NCBI GenBank assembly: GCA_022826345.1
Contig: JAJDVB010000010.1
Coordinates: 1-16,222 of the forward strand
DNA length: 16,222 bases
Source: Alphaproteobacteria bacterium
GTDB lineage: Bacteria; Pseudomonadota; Alphaproteobacteria; UBA828
Direction of reading: 5' to 3'
Position numbers and translations under genes: made by a program. A model generated the notes under the pieces. It was given only the letters and a program-made list of their open reading frames with translations, had not been told where the DNA came from and searched no databases. Each line of letters opens with the position of its first letter. Positions within the stretch are counted from its first letter, which is position 1. Shown one piece after another: positions 1-7,227 of the stretch.

Positions 1-32
1 TCCGGCCAGATTATCGGCGTTGCCGCACTCAT
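1..32 (-). CDS. 5' start of an unknown gene, third gene of the helicase-methylase module (partial)
   Basis: On the minus strand three consecutive in-frame ATG codons (38-36, 35-33, 32-30) follow a GGAGG Shine-Dalgarno at 43-39. The third ATG has the best spacing (6 nt), so the start is placed at 32. The frame reads MSAATPIIWP and stays open to the window edge. The gene lies 83 nt downstream of the stop of the DUF1156 methylase in the same direction, so it is probably the next gene of that operon. In related islands the neighbours of a DUF1156 methylase are often a DUF499 ATPase, DUF3780 or a helicase, but ten residues cannot decide the family. The strong ribosome binding site is the main evidence; with so little sequence a chance match remains possible. 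Confidence 0.5.
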   Translation of the reverse strand, partial: MSAATPIIWP

Positions 33-115
33 CATCATCCTCCGACGGTGAGACTCGATCACCACAGTCTATGGAGGTTGTCCCGTCCATCACCACAACA
101 TATTGAGATAATGAG

Positions 116-2710
116 TCAATTTGGAGCGCGTTTGGTATTAGCCGGCAACTCCTCACGCCGCAGCAGGCGCGCCTTGCCACCCTGCGTAGTGAACACGCCC
201 GCGTTTTCAAGGTCGCCGGTACCGATATTGTAGGGGTGCGCCATGCCGATGGCGTCGCCAGACTCGCCCTCGGCCATACCGAAGGCTTCGAACCAGTCGA
301 TGCAGAAGCGCGTGTCGGCATCGTAGCCGGTCGCTTCCTCACCGGAGATTTCGTCGCGCACCTGGTTGATGAGAGCGATGGCGGTTCGCACAGTCATCGG
401 CGTATCGTCCGGCTCCAGCACTCGGGCGGCGGCGGTGAAGACTCCCGTGCCGGGCCCCAGCGCCGCCTGCGCCATGTCCACCGGCCCCACCCCGCCAGCG
501 CGAATCTTCGCCAGCGCGTCCGGCAGCGCAGTCCGAAGTCTCGCCACGAACTCGCGCCGCGTCAGCACTGGCGCGCCGGCTGGCCGCTTGCGGCAGACGA
601 GAACGATGGATGAGGCGAGGGCGTTGGCGCCGAGACCGATGGTTCTATTGGATAGTTCTGTCCTCACCGGCCACGTGCCGTCGATCACGTAGCCGGCGTC
701 GACGACTCCTTGCAAGAACGTCGCCCATCCCGGCGAGGTGAGTCCTTCCTTCGCAACTTCCGCTTGCTTGAAGGCGTAGTAAATTGTGACCGGAAGGCCG
801 TCAGCGCTCGACTCGTGCATGTTGTGGAGCGCCTTCGCCATTCCCTCCATGAAAAACCGCTCGGCGGCATCTTTGCCGCCGTGGCGATAGGGCGTGGCGA
901 CAAGTTCCTCATCCTTGGGCACCAGCACGCGGCGAAACAGGTCGGGCCACACATCGCGCAGCGTGCGCCGCAGCCAGACGTAAAAGAAATCCGAGAGATC
1001 GGCGTAGCCGATATTGTCATAGTAGGGTGGATCGGTCGCGATCACGGCATCATCGACCAATCGCGTATCACCCGCTGCGTCTTGCTGTATCACTGACGCC
1101 TGAATTGGCGATCTTGGCGAGCCCTCCGCGCTCTCGGCTGTCCAAGTACACGCTCCGAGAAATGACCCTGTTCCATGCAGCAACGGATTGAGTTCAGCAA
1201 AATCCCACGTCATTGGTAGCGCCTGCCGCGCCAAAGTGTTGCGTGTTGAATCCCTCTCAGTGAACCAAGTACAAAGTGAGGATCCGCGATCAGCCATCTT
1301 GTCCAACGCGAACCCGAGATAGGTCGTAACCGCATCTGCATAAGCACAAGCACCAGTGCCGCCGTCGGCTAGCCGGGGCGTGTCGGAACCCATGCCAGCA
1401 CTGATTGCATCCGCCAGAACCTTCTCCCGCGCCTCAGATACCAGATTGGAAAACGTCGCCAGCGACATCAGTTGCCGGTCGGTAAAGAGGTCCGCGAAGG
1501 ACGATATGCCATAGTTCGGTGTCTTGAAGTCACGGGGATTATGCGGCAACTCGTTCTCGGGCCGCCAAGTTGGCGCTGCCTCTTGAGCGGCGGCAGCCAT
1601 CTCATCGGTTGGGGCAAGGTAAATGCGTCCTCTCGCGCCCTCCAGGACGACTGCCATGAGGCGTTCGTCCATGCGGCCAGCTCTTCCCTCTTCGCGGATA
1701 TAGGGAAAGGGCATCGCGTTACCGCTCAGCAGGCACCGCCCTCCGCGCCGACTAACCGTACCTTCCGGAGGCTCGCCTTCTCCGCCTACTACTTCGAACC
1801 TGTACGCGGTCGCGTTGCTATCGATGACCGGGTTTACCCACACTTGTCTCCCAGTCTTGGATGATAAAACGAATGACCTCACCAGTGGCACGTGCGCGCC
1901 GCGCATCATCGGGTCGGGCGAGGCCACGGTGCGCGCCCAGAGCCAAGCGATGACGGTCAGCTCCTTCCCGACATAGGGCTTGAGGTCGTCGCGTGTGGCG
2001 GCCATCGCCTCGGTAACCGCCACCTTGGGGTAGAGGTGACCGATCCGCGCTTCTGCCTCGTCTCGCATCCACTTGCCGTAGTAGCGAATGTCCTCGGCGA
2101 GGCCCTGCGCCCCCTTCCAGGTCGCGAGGGCATCGCGCTCCGGATTGACCGGCGGGCGGCCCGCGAACTTGGGCGGTATCTCGCAGGTCGCCTTGGAGAC
2201 CAGCACGGCGACGGGGTTGAGGTCCGAGCCGTAGGCGCGGAGTCCCAGACGCTGCGCCTCCAGCGGGATGGACCCGCCACCGCAGAAGGGGTCGCACACC
2301 GTCGGCGCTTTCTCGGCCAGATAGGCGAGCACGGCTTCCGCATCGTTCCGCGCCGGCGGCGTCTCGCCGCGCCCGCGCGCAATCGAACGCGCGATCTCGT
2401 AGCGCGCCTTGTTCAGGATGTGCTCGTTGTTGGTCGCTTCCCACGGCACCATCTCGGCGATGGTCTTGTGTAGCCGTGCCCGCTCGCGCGCCTGGTCCTC
2501 TTCGGTCGGGAATTCTTCGGGCCAGGCGGAGGGGTCGTCCACCAGTTGCGCGAACAGCACCGCCCGGCACGCCGCCAGCGGCCGCCGCGCCCACCACAAA
2601 TGCAGCGTCGAGGGATGCCCGTGCCGGATCGACTTCTCGTGCGCCGACGCCTTGTTGATGGCCTCCAGCGGCAGCGAGACCTCGATCAGCTTCTTGCGTG
2701 GCGTGCTCAT
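116..2710 (-). CDS. DUF1156-type adenine-specific DNA methyltransferase
   Basis: This 864-residue protein is a predicted SAM-dependent N6-adenine (amino) DNA methyltransferase. The N-terminus (residues about 8-60) has the DUF1156 signature, with IEVSLPLEAIN, HPSTLHLWWARRPL and RAVLFA. The SAM-binding motif is CDPFCGGGS (139-147), followed by GSDLNP (161-166). The catalytic amino-methylase motif DPPYYD is at 560-565, within ATDPPYYDNIGYADLSDFFY. The roughly 390 residues between the SAM and catalytic motifs probably contain the target-recognition region. The gene begins 22 nt after the helicase stop, so the two are almost certainly co-transcribed; its own Shine-Dalgarno is weak, which fits translational coupling. 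In such modules the methylase is expected to mark self DNA. The target sequence cannot be read from the protein. The central part has lower GC than either end, hinting at recombination. Family assignment is secure; the defence role is inferred from context. Confidence 0.9.
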   Translation of the reverse strand: MSTPRKKLIEVSLPLEAINKASAHEKSIRHGHPSTLHLWWARRPLAACRAVLFAQLVDDPSAWPEEFPTEEDQARERARLHKTIAEMVPWEATNNEHILNKARYEIARSIARGRGETPPARNDAEAVLAYLAEKAPTVCDPFCGGGSIPLEAQRLGLRAYGSDLNPVAVLVSKATCEIPPKFAGRPPVNPERDALATWKGAQGLAEDIRYYGKWMRDEAEARIGHLYPKVAVTEAMAATRDDLKPYVGKELTVIAWLWARTVASPDPMMRGAHVPLVRSFVLSSKTGRQVWVNPVIDSNATAYRFEVVGGEGEPPEGTVSRRGGRCLLSGNAMPFPYIREEGRAGRMDERLMAVVLEGARGRIYLAPTDEMAAAAQEAAPTWRPENELPHNPRDFKTPNYGISSFADLFTDRQLMSLATFSNLVSEAREKVLADAISAGMGSDTPRLADGGTGACAYADAVTTYLGFALDKMADRGSSLCTWFTERDSTRNTLARQALPMTWDFAELNPLLHGTGSFLGACTWTAESAEGSPRSPIQASVIQQDAAGDTRLVDDAVIATDPPYYDNIGYADLSDFFYVWLRRTLRDVWPDLFRRVLVPKDEELVATPYRHGGKDAAERFFMEGMAKALHNMHESSADGLPVTIYYAFKQAEVAKEGLTSPGWATFLQGVVDAGYVIDGTWPVRTELSNRTIGLGANALASSIVLVCRKRPAGAPVLTRREFVARLRTALPDALAKIRAGGVGPVDMAQAALGPGTGVFTAAARVLEPDDTPMTVRTAIALINQVRDEISGEEATGYDADTRFCIDWFEAFGMAEGESGDAIGMAHPYNIGTGDLENAGVFTTQGGKARLLRREELPANTKRAPN

Positions 2711-2732
2711 GGCAAACGCTGCCCCGTCCTGT

Positions 2733-5700
2733 TTACACTGCCGCCTGCGCAGCGGCCTTGATGGCCTTCATGGCGATCGCACGGTGGACCTCGTTGAAGC
2801 CGGGCTCCGGCCCGAACACCGGCGCCGGATTCGGCACATAGAGCGGCTTGTGGAGGAAGCTGCCATCCACCAGCACCACCGCCAGGATGTACTTCTCGGC
2901 AGCATTGAAGGCCGCCAGCATCTCGTTCCGCGTGATGGTGATACTGTCGGCGTCGGCGCGGCGGCCCTTGACCTCGATTAAGCGCAGGCTGCCCGTTTTC
3001 GGATCGCGGCTCTCGATATCGTAGCCTCGGTCCTCTGCCGACACGTCCTTTGGCTCGTAGCCCAGTTCACGCTCCAGCTTCATCACCGCGTCCATCCCCT
3101 TGGCCTCGATCACCGCGCGGCTTTCTGCGTCAGCCGTGTTCTCGCGCGCCGTCACCGTCTTGCCGGCCCCCTCTTCCACAGGTTGCAGCCAGTCCGCTGG
3201 CACCACCAGCGCCGCGCCGCAGATCTCGGGCGGCAAGGGCGCGATCTCCCGCTGCCGCGCGATGTCGGCGAGCCGCAGCTGCAGGCGGTCGCTCAACGCC
3301 TCGGCCTGTCGGCGCATATTCTCCGAATTGAGGCGCGGCTTCTTGCCGGCCTTCTCCTCCGCTTCAAGCTCCAGCGCTCGGTGTTGAAGGTGAGTGATCT
3401 CGCGCCGCATCCGTTCCTTCACCGCCGCCTCGATCTTGTCGAGCTCCGGCAGGCGCCGTTCCTTCACCTGGTCCAGGTGACGCGGCACCAGGTCGGTGAT
3501 GGCAAGCGTGCGGGCGCGTTCCTCTATCGGTTGGGTGAGCCACTCTTCCTCCAATACCGCTTTGGTCTTCGCCCCTTCCTCCTCGGTCGCCGCGCGGCAG
3601 TCGAGGTGGGGCGCGGGCCCGCCGTCGGTGGCGTTGCCCGCACCGTCGAGCCAGACGAACTGCAGCCGTTCAGAGATCGTCTGCGGCTTGCCGCGCCGGG
3701 TCGCGTGCCCGTCGCGGATCGCGTGGCGCAGCGCTATCAGCACTCGTGGAGTGTCGTGCCTGTTGCCCTCGTCGACCAGCATGGCGCCCCGCGTCAGCAA
3801 TTCGCGGTATCGCTCCAGCGTCAGGTCGACGAGCGAATCCAGCAGCGGATGGCCGGGCGCCACCAGGGTAGCCTGCGGCTGCCCCGCGATGCCCGCCTTG
3901 TCGAAGCAGATGCGCCGATACCGCTCCAGCACCGGGTCGGTGCGCCCGATCAGGCGGTCGCGATCACGCAGGCTCGGCGGCACCCGCGTGATCTCGGAGC
4001 GGCCCTTTTCCCGCGCCCGCATGATGCCGCCCGCTTCGGCGAAGGCAGCTTCGAAGAAGGAGCGGATGTGGTGCGGTTGCAGGCGTCGCGCCGCCGCCCG
4101 CTCCATCTCTTCGCGCACGCCGCGCACGGTCGCCGGGTCGAGCCCCTCGCGGGTGAGCTTGTTGCGCCCGACTATCGTGTTGATGTTGTCGACGTCGACC
4201 ACGCCGTCGATCGCCCGGAACAGCTGTTCGCGAACCTCGGGCTTCTCCCCGTACCGGATCGCCTCCATGAACAGCTCCCGCAGGGGCCGCGCCTCGAACA
4301 GCTCGCCGAGCACGTCGTAGACCTTGCCGCCGAGAGTCTTTCTCGCCGTCTCCAGCTTCTCCAGCAGGCGCTCGTAAACCGCCCCTTCGCGGGTCTCGCT
4401 CGCGACCAGGTTCCACAGGTGACAGACCTCCGTCTGCCCGATGCGGTGGATGCGACCGAAGCGCTGCTCCAGCCGGTTGGGGTTCCACGGCAGGTCGTAG
4501 TTGACCATCAAGTGCGCGCCGCGCTGGAGGTTTACGCCTTCGCCGGCGGCGTCGTTGGCGAGCAGGAAGCGAACCTTTGGATCGTCGTTGAAGGCAGCGA
4601 TGGTCGCGCGGCGCCGGTCGCGAGGGATGGCGCCGTGGATGACCGCGACGCTTTCCGGCTCTCCGGTGCGCCCGCGAATGCGGCCCGCCAGATACTCCAG
4701 GGTGTCGCGCGCCTCGGTAAAGATCACGATCTTGCGGCGGACGTCGCGAGCGGGATCGTGCACCTGCGGATCGTCGAGGATGCGATCGAGCTCGCGCCAC
4801 TTGGTGTCCTCGCCGGAGCGTCGCAGTGCGTGCGCCATCGCCTCGAGCTTGCTCAGCTCAGCGATCTCCGCCTCAAGCTCAGCGATGGTCTGAGCAGCGG
4901 TTGCGCGATCTACAAGCTGCTCCTCCTGGTCCTCCAGCTCGTCGCCGGGCACCTCTTCAAGGTCGTCCTCGTCGATCTCGCTCTCTGGCTCGGCGGACGA
5001 AATCACCTGGGCGGCTTTGGCTCCGGTTCGGCCCAGCTTCTCCTCTTCTAGGCGCCTCTTCAGGCGCGTCAGGCGTCGCCTGAGAGATTGGTGAATGGCC
5101 GCCGGCGATGACGCCAGCCGGCGCTGCAGGATCTGCAACGCGAAGCCGACATTATTCCTTCGCTGCGATCCGTCCTCGCCGATCCGGTCCGCCCGGTTCA
5201 TCTCATCGCGCACGTAGTGAGTGACGGCCTCGTAAAGCTCGGCTTCGCTTGTTGAGAGCCTGTAGGAGACCGTGTAGGCGCGGCGTTCGGGGAAGAGCGG
5301 ACTGCCGTCGAATTTGCGCAGCTCTTCCTTGGTGAGCCGACGCATCATGTCGGAGGGGTCGATCTTGTGGACCCCTTCGCGGAAGCGCCCCTCGAAGCGG
5401 TCCGCGTCCAGAAGCCCCATGAAGAGCTGGAAGTCTGCCTCCTTGCCGTTGTGAGGCGTCGCGGTCATCAGCAGGAAGTGACGCGCCAGCCGGCCGGCCA
5501 GTTCACCCAGTTGGAAGCGCTTGGTGTATTTGACCTCCTGGCCGAAGAAGCTCGCCGACATGCGGTGCGCCTCGTCGCAGACCACCAGGTCCCACACCGG
5601 CGCTGCTTCCAGCCTGTCCTTCAGTTCGTCGTTTCGCGCCAGCATGTCGAGCCGAGCGATGAGGCGCGACTTCTCCGCGAAGGGGTTACCGGTGACTGCT

Positions 5701-6263
5701 GCATCCGCCTGGTCGCGGCTCAGGATGTCGAAGGCGAGGTCGAACTTCTCCGAGAGCTCGTCCTGCCACTGCTCGACGAGACTGCCGGGGGCGATGATCA
5801 GGCAGCGCTCCAGACTGCCGCGGATCAACAACTCCTTGATAAGGAGGCCGGCCATGATCGTCTTGCCTGCCCCAGGATCGTCCGCCAGGAGGAAGCGCAG
5901 CGGGTGTCGGTCCAGCATTCCGCCGTAAACGGCGGTCAGCTGATGCGGGAGCGGATCGATCAGAGAGGCGTTCACTCCCACATGGGGATCGAACAGATGA
6001 GCGAGACGAATGCGAAGCGCCTCCGAGACCAGACGGAACAGGCGCCCGTCGCCGTCGAAGGCGAACCGGCGCGATTGTGAGACCTCGCGGAGCGACGGCT
6101 CATCCTGGCGATAGAGGATGCGCTCACCGAGACCATCGGGACCCTTCCAGGCCACCTCGACGGCGTCAGACCCGTAGGAGCGCGTAGAGAGGATCTCCAC
6201 TGGAGTGTCGCCCATCAAACCGACGAGACGAGTACCCGGAACGATACTCTCCAGCCTTACCAT
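2733..6263 (-). CDS. SNF2-family helicase/ATPase with C-terminal DUF3883 nuclease-like domain
   Basis: This 1176-residue protein is a predicted DNA translocase of helicase superfamily 2. Walker A is DDPGAGKT (128-135), motif Ia is IIAPGSLVEQW (about 156-166), the Walker B box is CDEAH (229-233) and motif III is TATPHNG (267-273). The helicase C-terminal lobe starts near residue 511 (KIVIFTEARDTLEYL) and contains AGEGVNLQ and the arginine-finger motif FGRIHRIGQ (about 602-610). A very acidic, charged segment (about 420-480) sits between the lobes. The C-terminal region (about 1055-1135) has RGYDIES and then RLIEVKGR, the layout of a DUF3883 domain, which resembles PD-(D/E)XK nucleases. It is the first gene of the minus-strand module and precedes the DUF1156 methylase. 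Known relatives accompany methylases in anti-phage islands, including the SNF2 protein DrmD of class 1 DISARM, but the other DISARM genes are not in view. The ATG at 6263 has no clear Shine-Dalgarno. Confidence 0.9.
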   Translation of the reverse strand: MVRLESIVPGTRLVGLMGDTPVEILSTRSYGSDAVEVAWKGPDGLGERILYRQDEPSLREVSQSRRFAFDGDGRLFRLVSEALRIRLAHLFDPHVGVNASLIDPLPHQLTAVYGGMLDRHPLRFLLADDPGAGKTIMAGLLIKELLIRGSLERCLIIAPGSLVEQWQDELSEKFDLAFDILSRDQADAAVTGNPFAEKSRLIARLDMLARNDELKDRLEAAPVWDLVVCDEAHRMSASFFGQEVKYTKRFQLGELAGRLARHFLLMTATPHNGKEADFQLFMGLLDADRFEGRFREGVHKIDPSDMMRRLTKEELRKFDGSPLFPERRAYTVSYRLSTSEAELYEAVTHYVRDEMNRADRIGEDGSQRRNNVGFALQILQRRLASSPAAIHQSLRRRLTRLKRRLEEEKLGRTGAKAAQVISSAEPESEIDEDDLEEVPGDELEDQEEQLVDRATAAQTIAELEAEIAELSKLEAMAHALRRSGEDTKWRELDRILDDPQVHDPARDVRRKIVIFTEARDTLEYLAGRIRGRTGEPESVAVIHGAIPRDRRRATIAAFNDDPKVRFLLANDAAGEGVNLQRGAHLMVNYDLPWNPNRLEQRFGRIHRIGQTEVCHLWNLVASETREGAVYERLLEKLETARKTLGGKVYDVLGELFEARPLRELFMEAIRYGEKPEVREQLFRAIDGVVDVDNINTIVGRNKLTREGLDPATVRGVREEMERAAARRLQPHHIRSFFEAAFAEAGGIMRAREKGRSEITRVPPSLRDRDRLIGRTDPVLERYRRICFDKAGIAGQPQATLVAPGHPLLDSLVDLTLERYRELLTRGAMLVDEGNRHDTPRVLIALRHAIRDGHATRRGKPQTISERLQFVWLDGAGNATDGGPAPHLDCRAATEEEGAKTKAVLEEEWLTQPIEERARTLAITDLVPRHLDQVKERRLPELDKIEAAVKERMRREITHLQHRALELEAEEKAGKKPRLNSENMRRQAEALSDRLQLRLADIARQREIAPLPPEICGAALVVPADWLQPVEEGAGKTVTARENTADAESRAVIEAKGMDAVMKLERELGYEPKDVSAEDRGYDIESRDPKTGSLRLIEVKGRRADADSITITRNEMLAAFNAAEKYILAVVLVDGSFLHKPLYVPNPAPVFGPEPGFNEVHRAIAMKAIKAAAQAAV

Positions 6264-6470
6264 GGAAAGCCGATGAGCAGTTGATGGGCCGCACGGTGAA
6301 TACCGTTCATGAATACGGCTTCAGGCACGATGTCCTCCGACAAGCCAGTCACAACTCAGCCACGCCGCTGTGCGGCAGCGGGTCGCCTCGTGCCCCCGCA
6401 TCGCCTGCGTCCATTGCGGTCTTGAAATTATTCCACCCCCAGCATGTCGGCACTGCTTGTGTGTATCGCT

Positions 6471-6486
6471 CTTGGTTACAACCAAG
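6471..6486. promoter_or_regulatory. Operator-like inverted repeat
   Basis: CTTGGTTACAACCAAG is a palindrome with 7-bp arms and a 2-bp centre. It is followed on the plus strand by TTTT, so a weak terminator is another reading (6-bp stem, 4-nt loop), but the stem is short and AT-rich. It lies about 210 bp upstream of the helicase gene and about 740 bp upstream of the relaxase gene. A dimeric regulator site is plausible; no regulator has been linked to it. Confidence 0.3.
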
Positions 6487-6601
6487 TTTTCATCGTCCTC
6501 TCGAGTCGTCCAAGTGCGTCATCATGTGCGCACATCCTGTCTGCGCAATCCTCGCTGACTGCCGATACACGAGGCCCGGTGAACCGTTACGCTTTCAATG
6601 C

Positions 6602-6622
6602 TCCGCCGGCCTGTCCGGCGGA
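6602..6622. other. GC-rich hairpin
   Basis: TCCGCCGG (6602-6609) and CCGGCGGA (6615-6622) form a perfect 8-bp stem with a 5-nt loop. No T-run follows on either strand, so it is not a classic intrinsic terminator. It could be a structural element of the control or transfer region between the divergent genes. Confidence 0.35.
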
Positions 6623-6834
6623 CCAAGCGGTTACACAGGGCCGGCGAACCGTGGCCTATCGCTGCCGTAGAGATTGTGAAACACGACGCAGTGGGTTACG
6701 CCGACGGCGCAAGCTGGAAGAGGAGATACTATAGCACTCGACGGCATGCTCTCTGGAAAGAGTCACAGCCCGATTGTCGTTAACCTTGACGGGGACTTCG
6801 CACCGATGAGGGGAAAGGACGGCAGGGCGCCCTC

Positions 6835-6896
6835 CCCGGACACCCCGCCGCCGCCCTGCTCACGGTCGGCACTCTCTTCTCGGCGGGGGGACCCGG
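6835..6896. repeat. Long imperfect inverted repeat upstream of the relaxase gene
   Basis: The arm at 6835-6850 matches the reverse complement of 6881-6896 at 13 of 16 positions, including a perfect 8-bp core (CCCCGCCG and CGGCGGGG). The arms enclose a 30-nt spacer. Only 330 bp separate it from the relaxase start. Inverted repeats near a relaxase gene can be part of oriT, but such GC-rich arms can also arise by chance in DNA of this composition. Confidence 0.35.
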
Positions 6897-6957
6897 ACGG
6901 GCGTGGACTGCATCCCGGGCCGGGCGCATGGCACCACCATGGTTCGGGCCGAGATGG

Positions 6958-6977
6958 GTGACAGAGAGTTGTGTCAC
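6958..6977. promoter_or_regulatory. GTGACA/TGTCAC inverted repeat
   Basis: GTGACA (6958-6963) and TGTCAC (6972-6977) form perfect 6-bp arms around an 8-bp spacer, 250 bp upstream of the relaxase start. The geometry fits a binding site for a dimeric regulator or an oriT accessory protein. No direct evidence shows which. Confidence 0.3.
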
Positions 6978-7082
6978 AATCCAGTTCATTCTCGCCGTCG
7001 TTTACCGCTTCCGACTCTGCTGATATCGAGCGTGGCGGCGCGTCCCGGTCTGCGCTCCGGGCCTGCGCCCCGGCTACCGCCT

Positions 7083-7093
7083 TACCAGTGGTA
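7083..7093. promoter_or_regulatory. Short palindrome TACCAGTGGTA near the relaxase start
   Basis: TACCA-G-TGGTA is an 11-bp palindrome 134 bp upstream of the relaxase ATG, followed by a pyrimidine-rich stretch (CGTTTCTACTCCACCCC). In MobF systems the nick site lies a few bases beyond a small hairpin. That is the only reason to note this as a weak oriT candidate; it does not match a known nick consensus. Confidence 0.2.
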
Positions 7094-7227
7094 CGTTTCT
7101 ACTCCACCCCGCCGGTTCATAATCTCGTCGCCGTTGATAAAAGGTGCGAAGGACACCGCGTGCCAGGCGCTATCCGGGGTCGGATTCTGACCGCGACATC
7201 ACCGCCGGGCCGCTATGATCCCGCATC

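Larger units (their letters stand above)
6264..7227. other. 964-bp intergenic region between divergent helicase and relaxase genes
   Basis: No reading frame here looks like a real protein: the short frames overlap one another on both strands, have irregular composition and show no recognisable motif. The region must hold the promoters of the leftward defence module and the rightward relaxase gene. It contains several inverted repeats, listed separately, and an 8-bp palindrome TTCATGAA at 6306-6313, about 43 nt upstream of the helicase start, which could be an operator. A divergent, repeat-bearing spacer upstream of a relaxase gene is also a possible place for oriT. No sigma-70-type promoter could be picked with confidence, and the relaxase ATG has no obvious Shine-Dalgarno. 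Confidence 0.6.

Noticed and set aside
3183..5051. 622-codon open frame antisense to the helicase gene
   Set aside because: It overlaps helicase motifs on the other strand and has low-complexity shadow-frame composition.
116..6263. Calling the left module a complete class 1 DISARM system
   Set aside because: Only a SNF2 helicase and an adenine methylase are visible. DrmA, DrmB and DrmC are absent from the window, and the DUF1156 methylase may not be the DrmMI type.
6281..6961. Several short plus-strand frames in the divergent spacer
   Set aside because: They overlap one another in different frames, have no Shine-Dalgarno of note and no recognisable sequence.
7050..7075. Two adjacent 13-bp near-repeats (CTGCGCTCCGGGC and CTGCGCCCCGGCT)
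   Set aside because: Only 10 of 13 positions match and there are just two copies in GC-rich DNA, so iterons are not supported.
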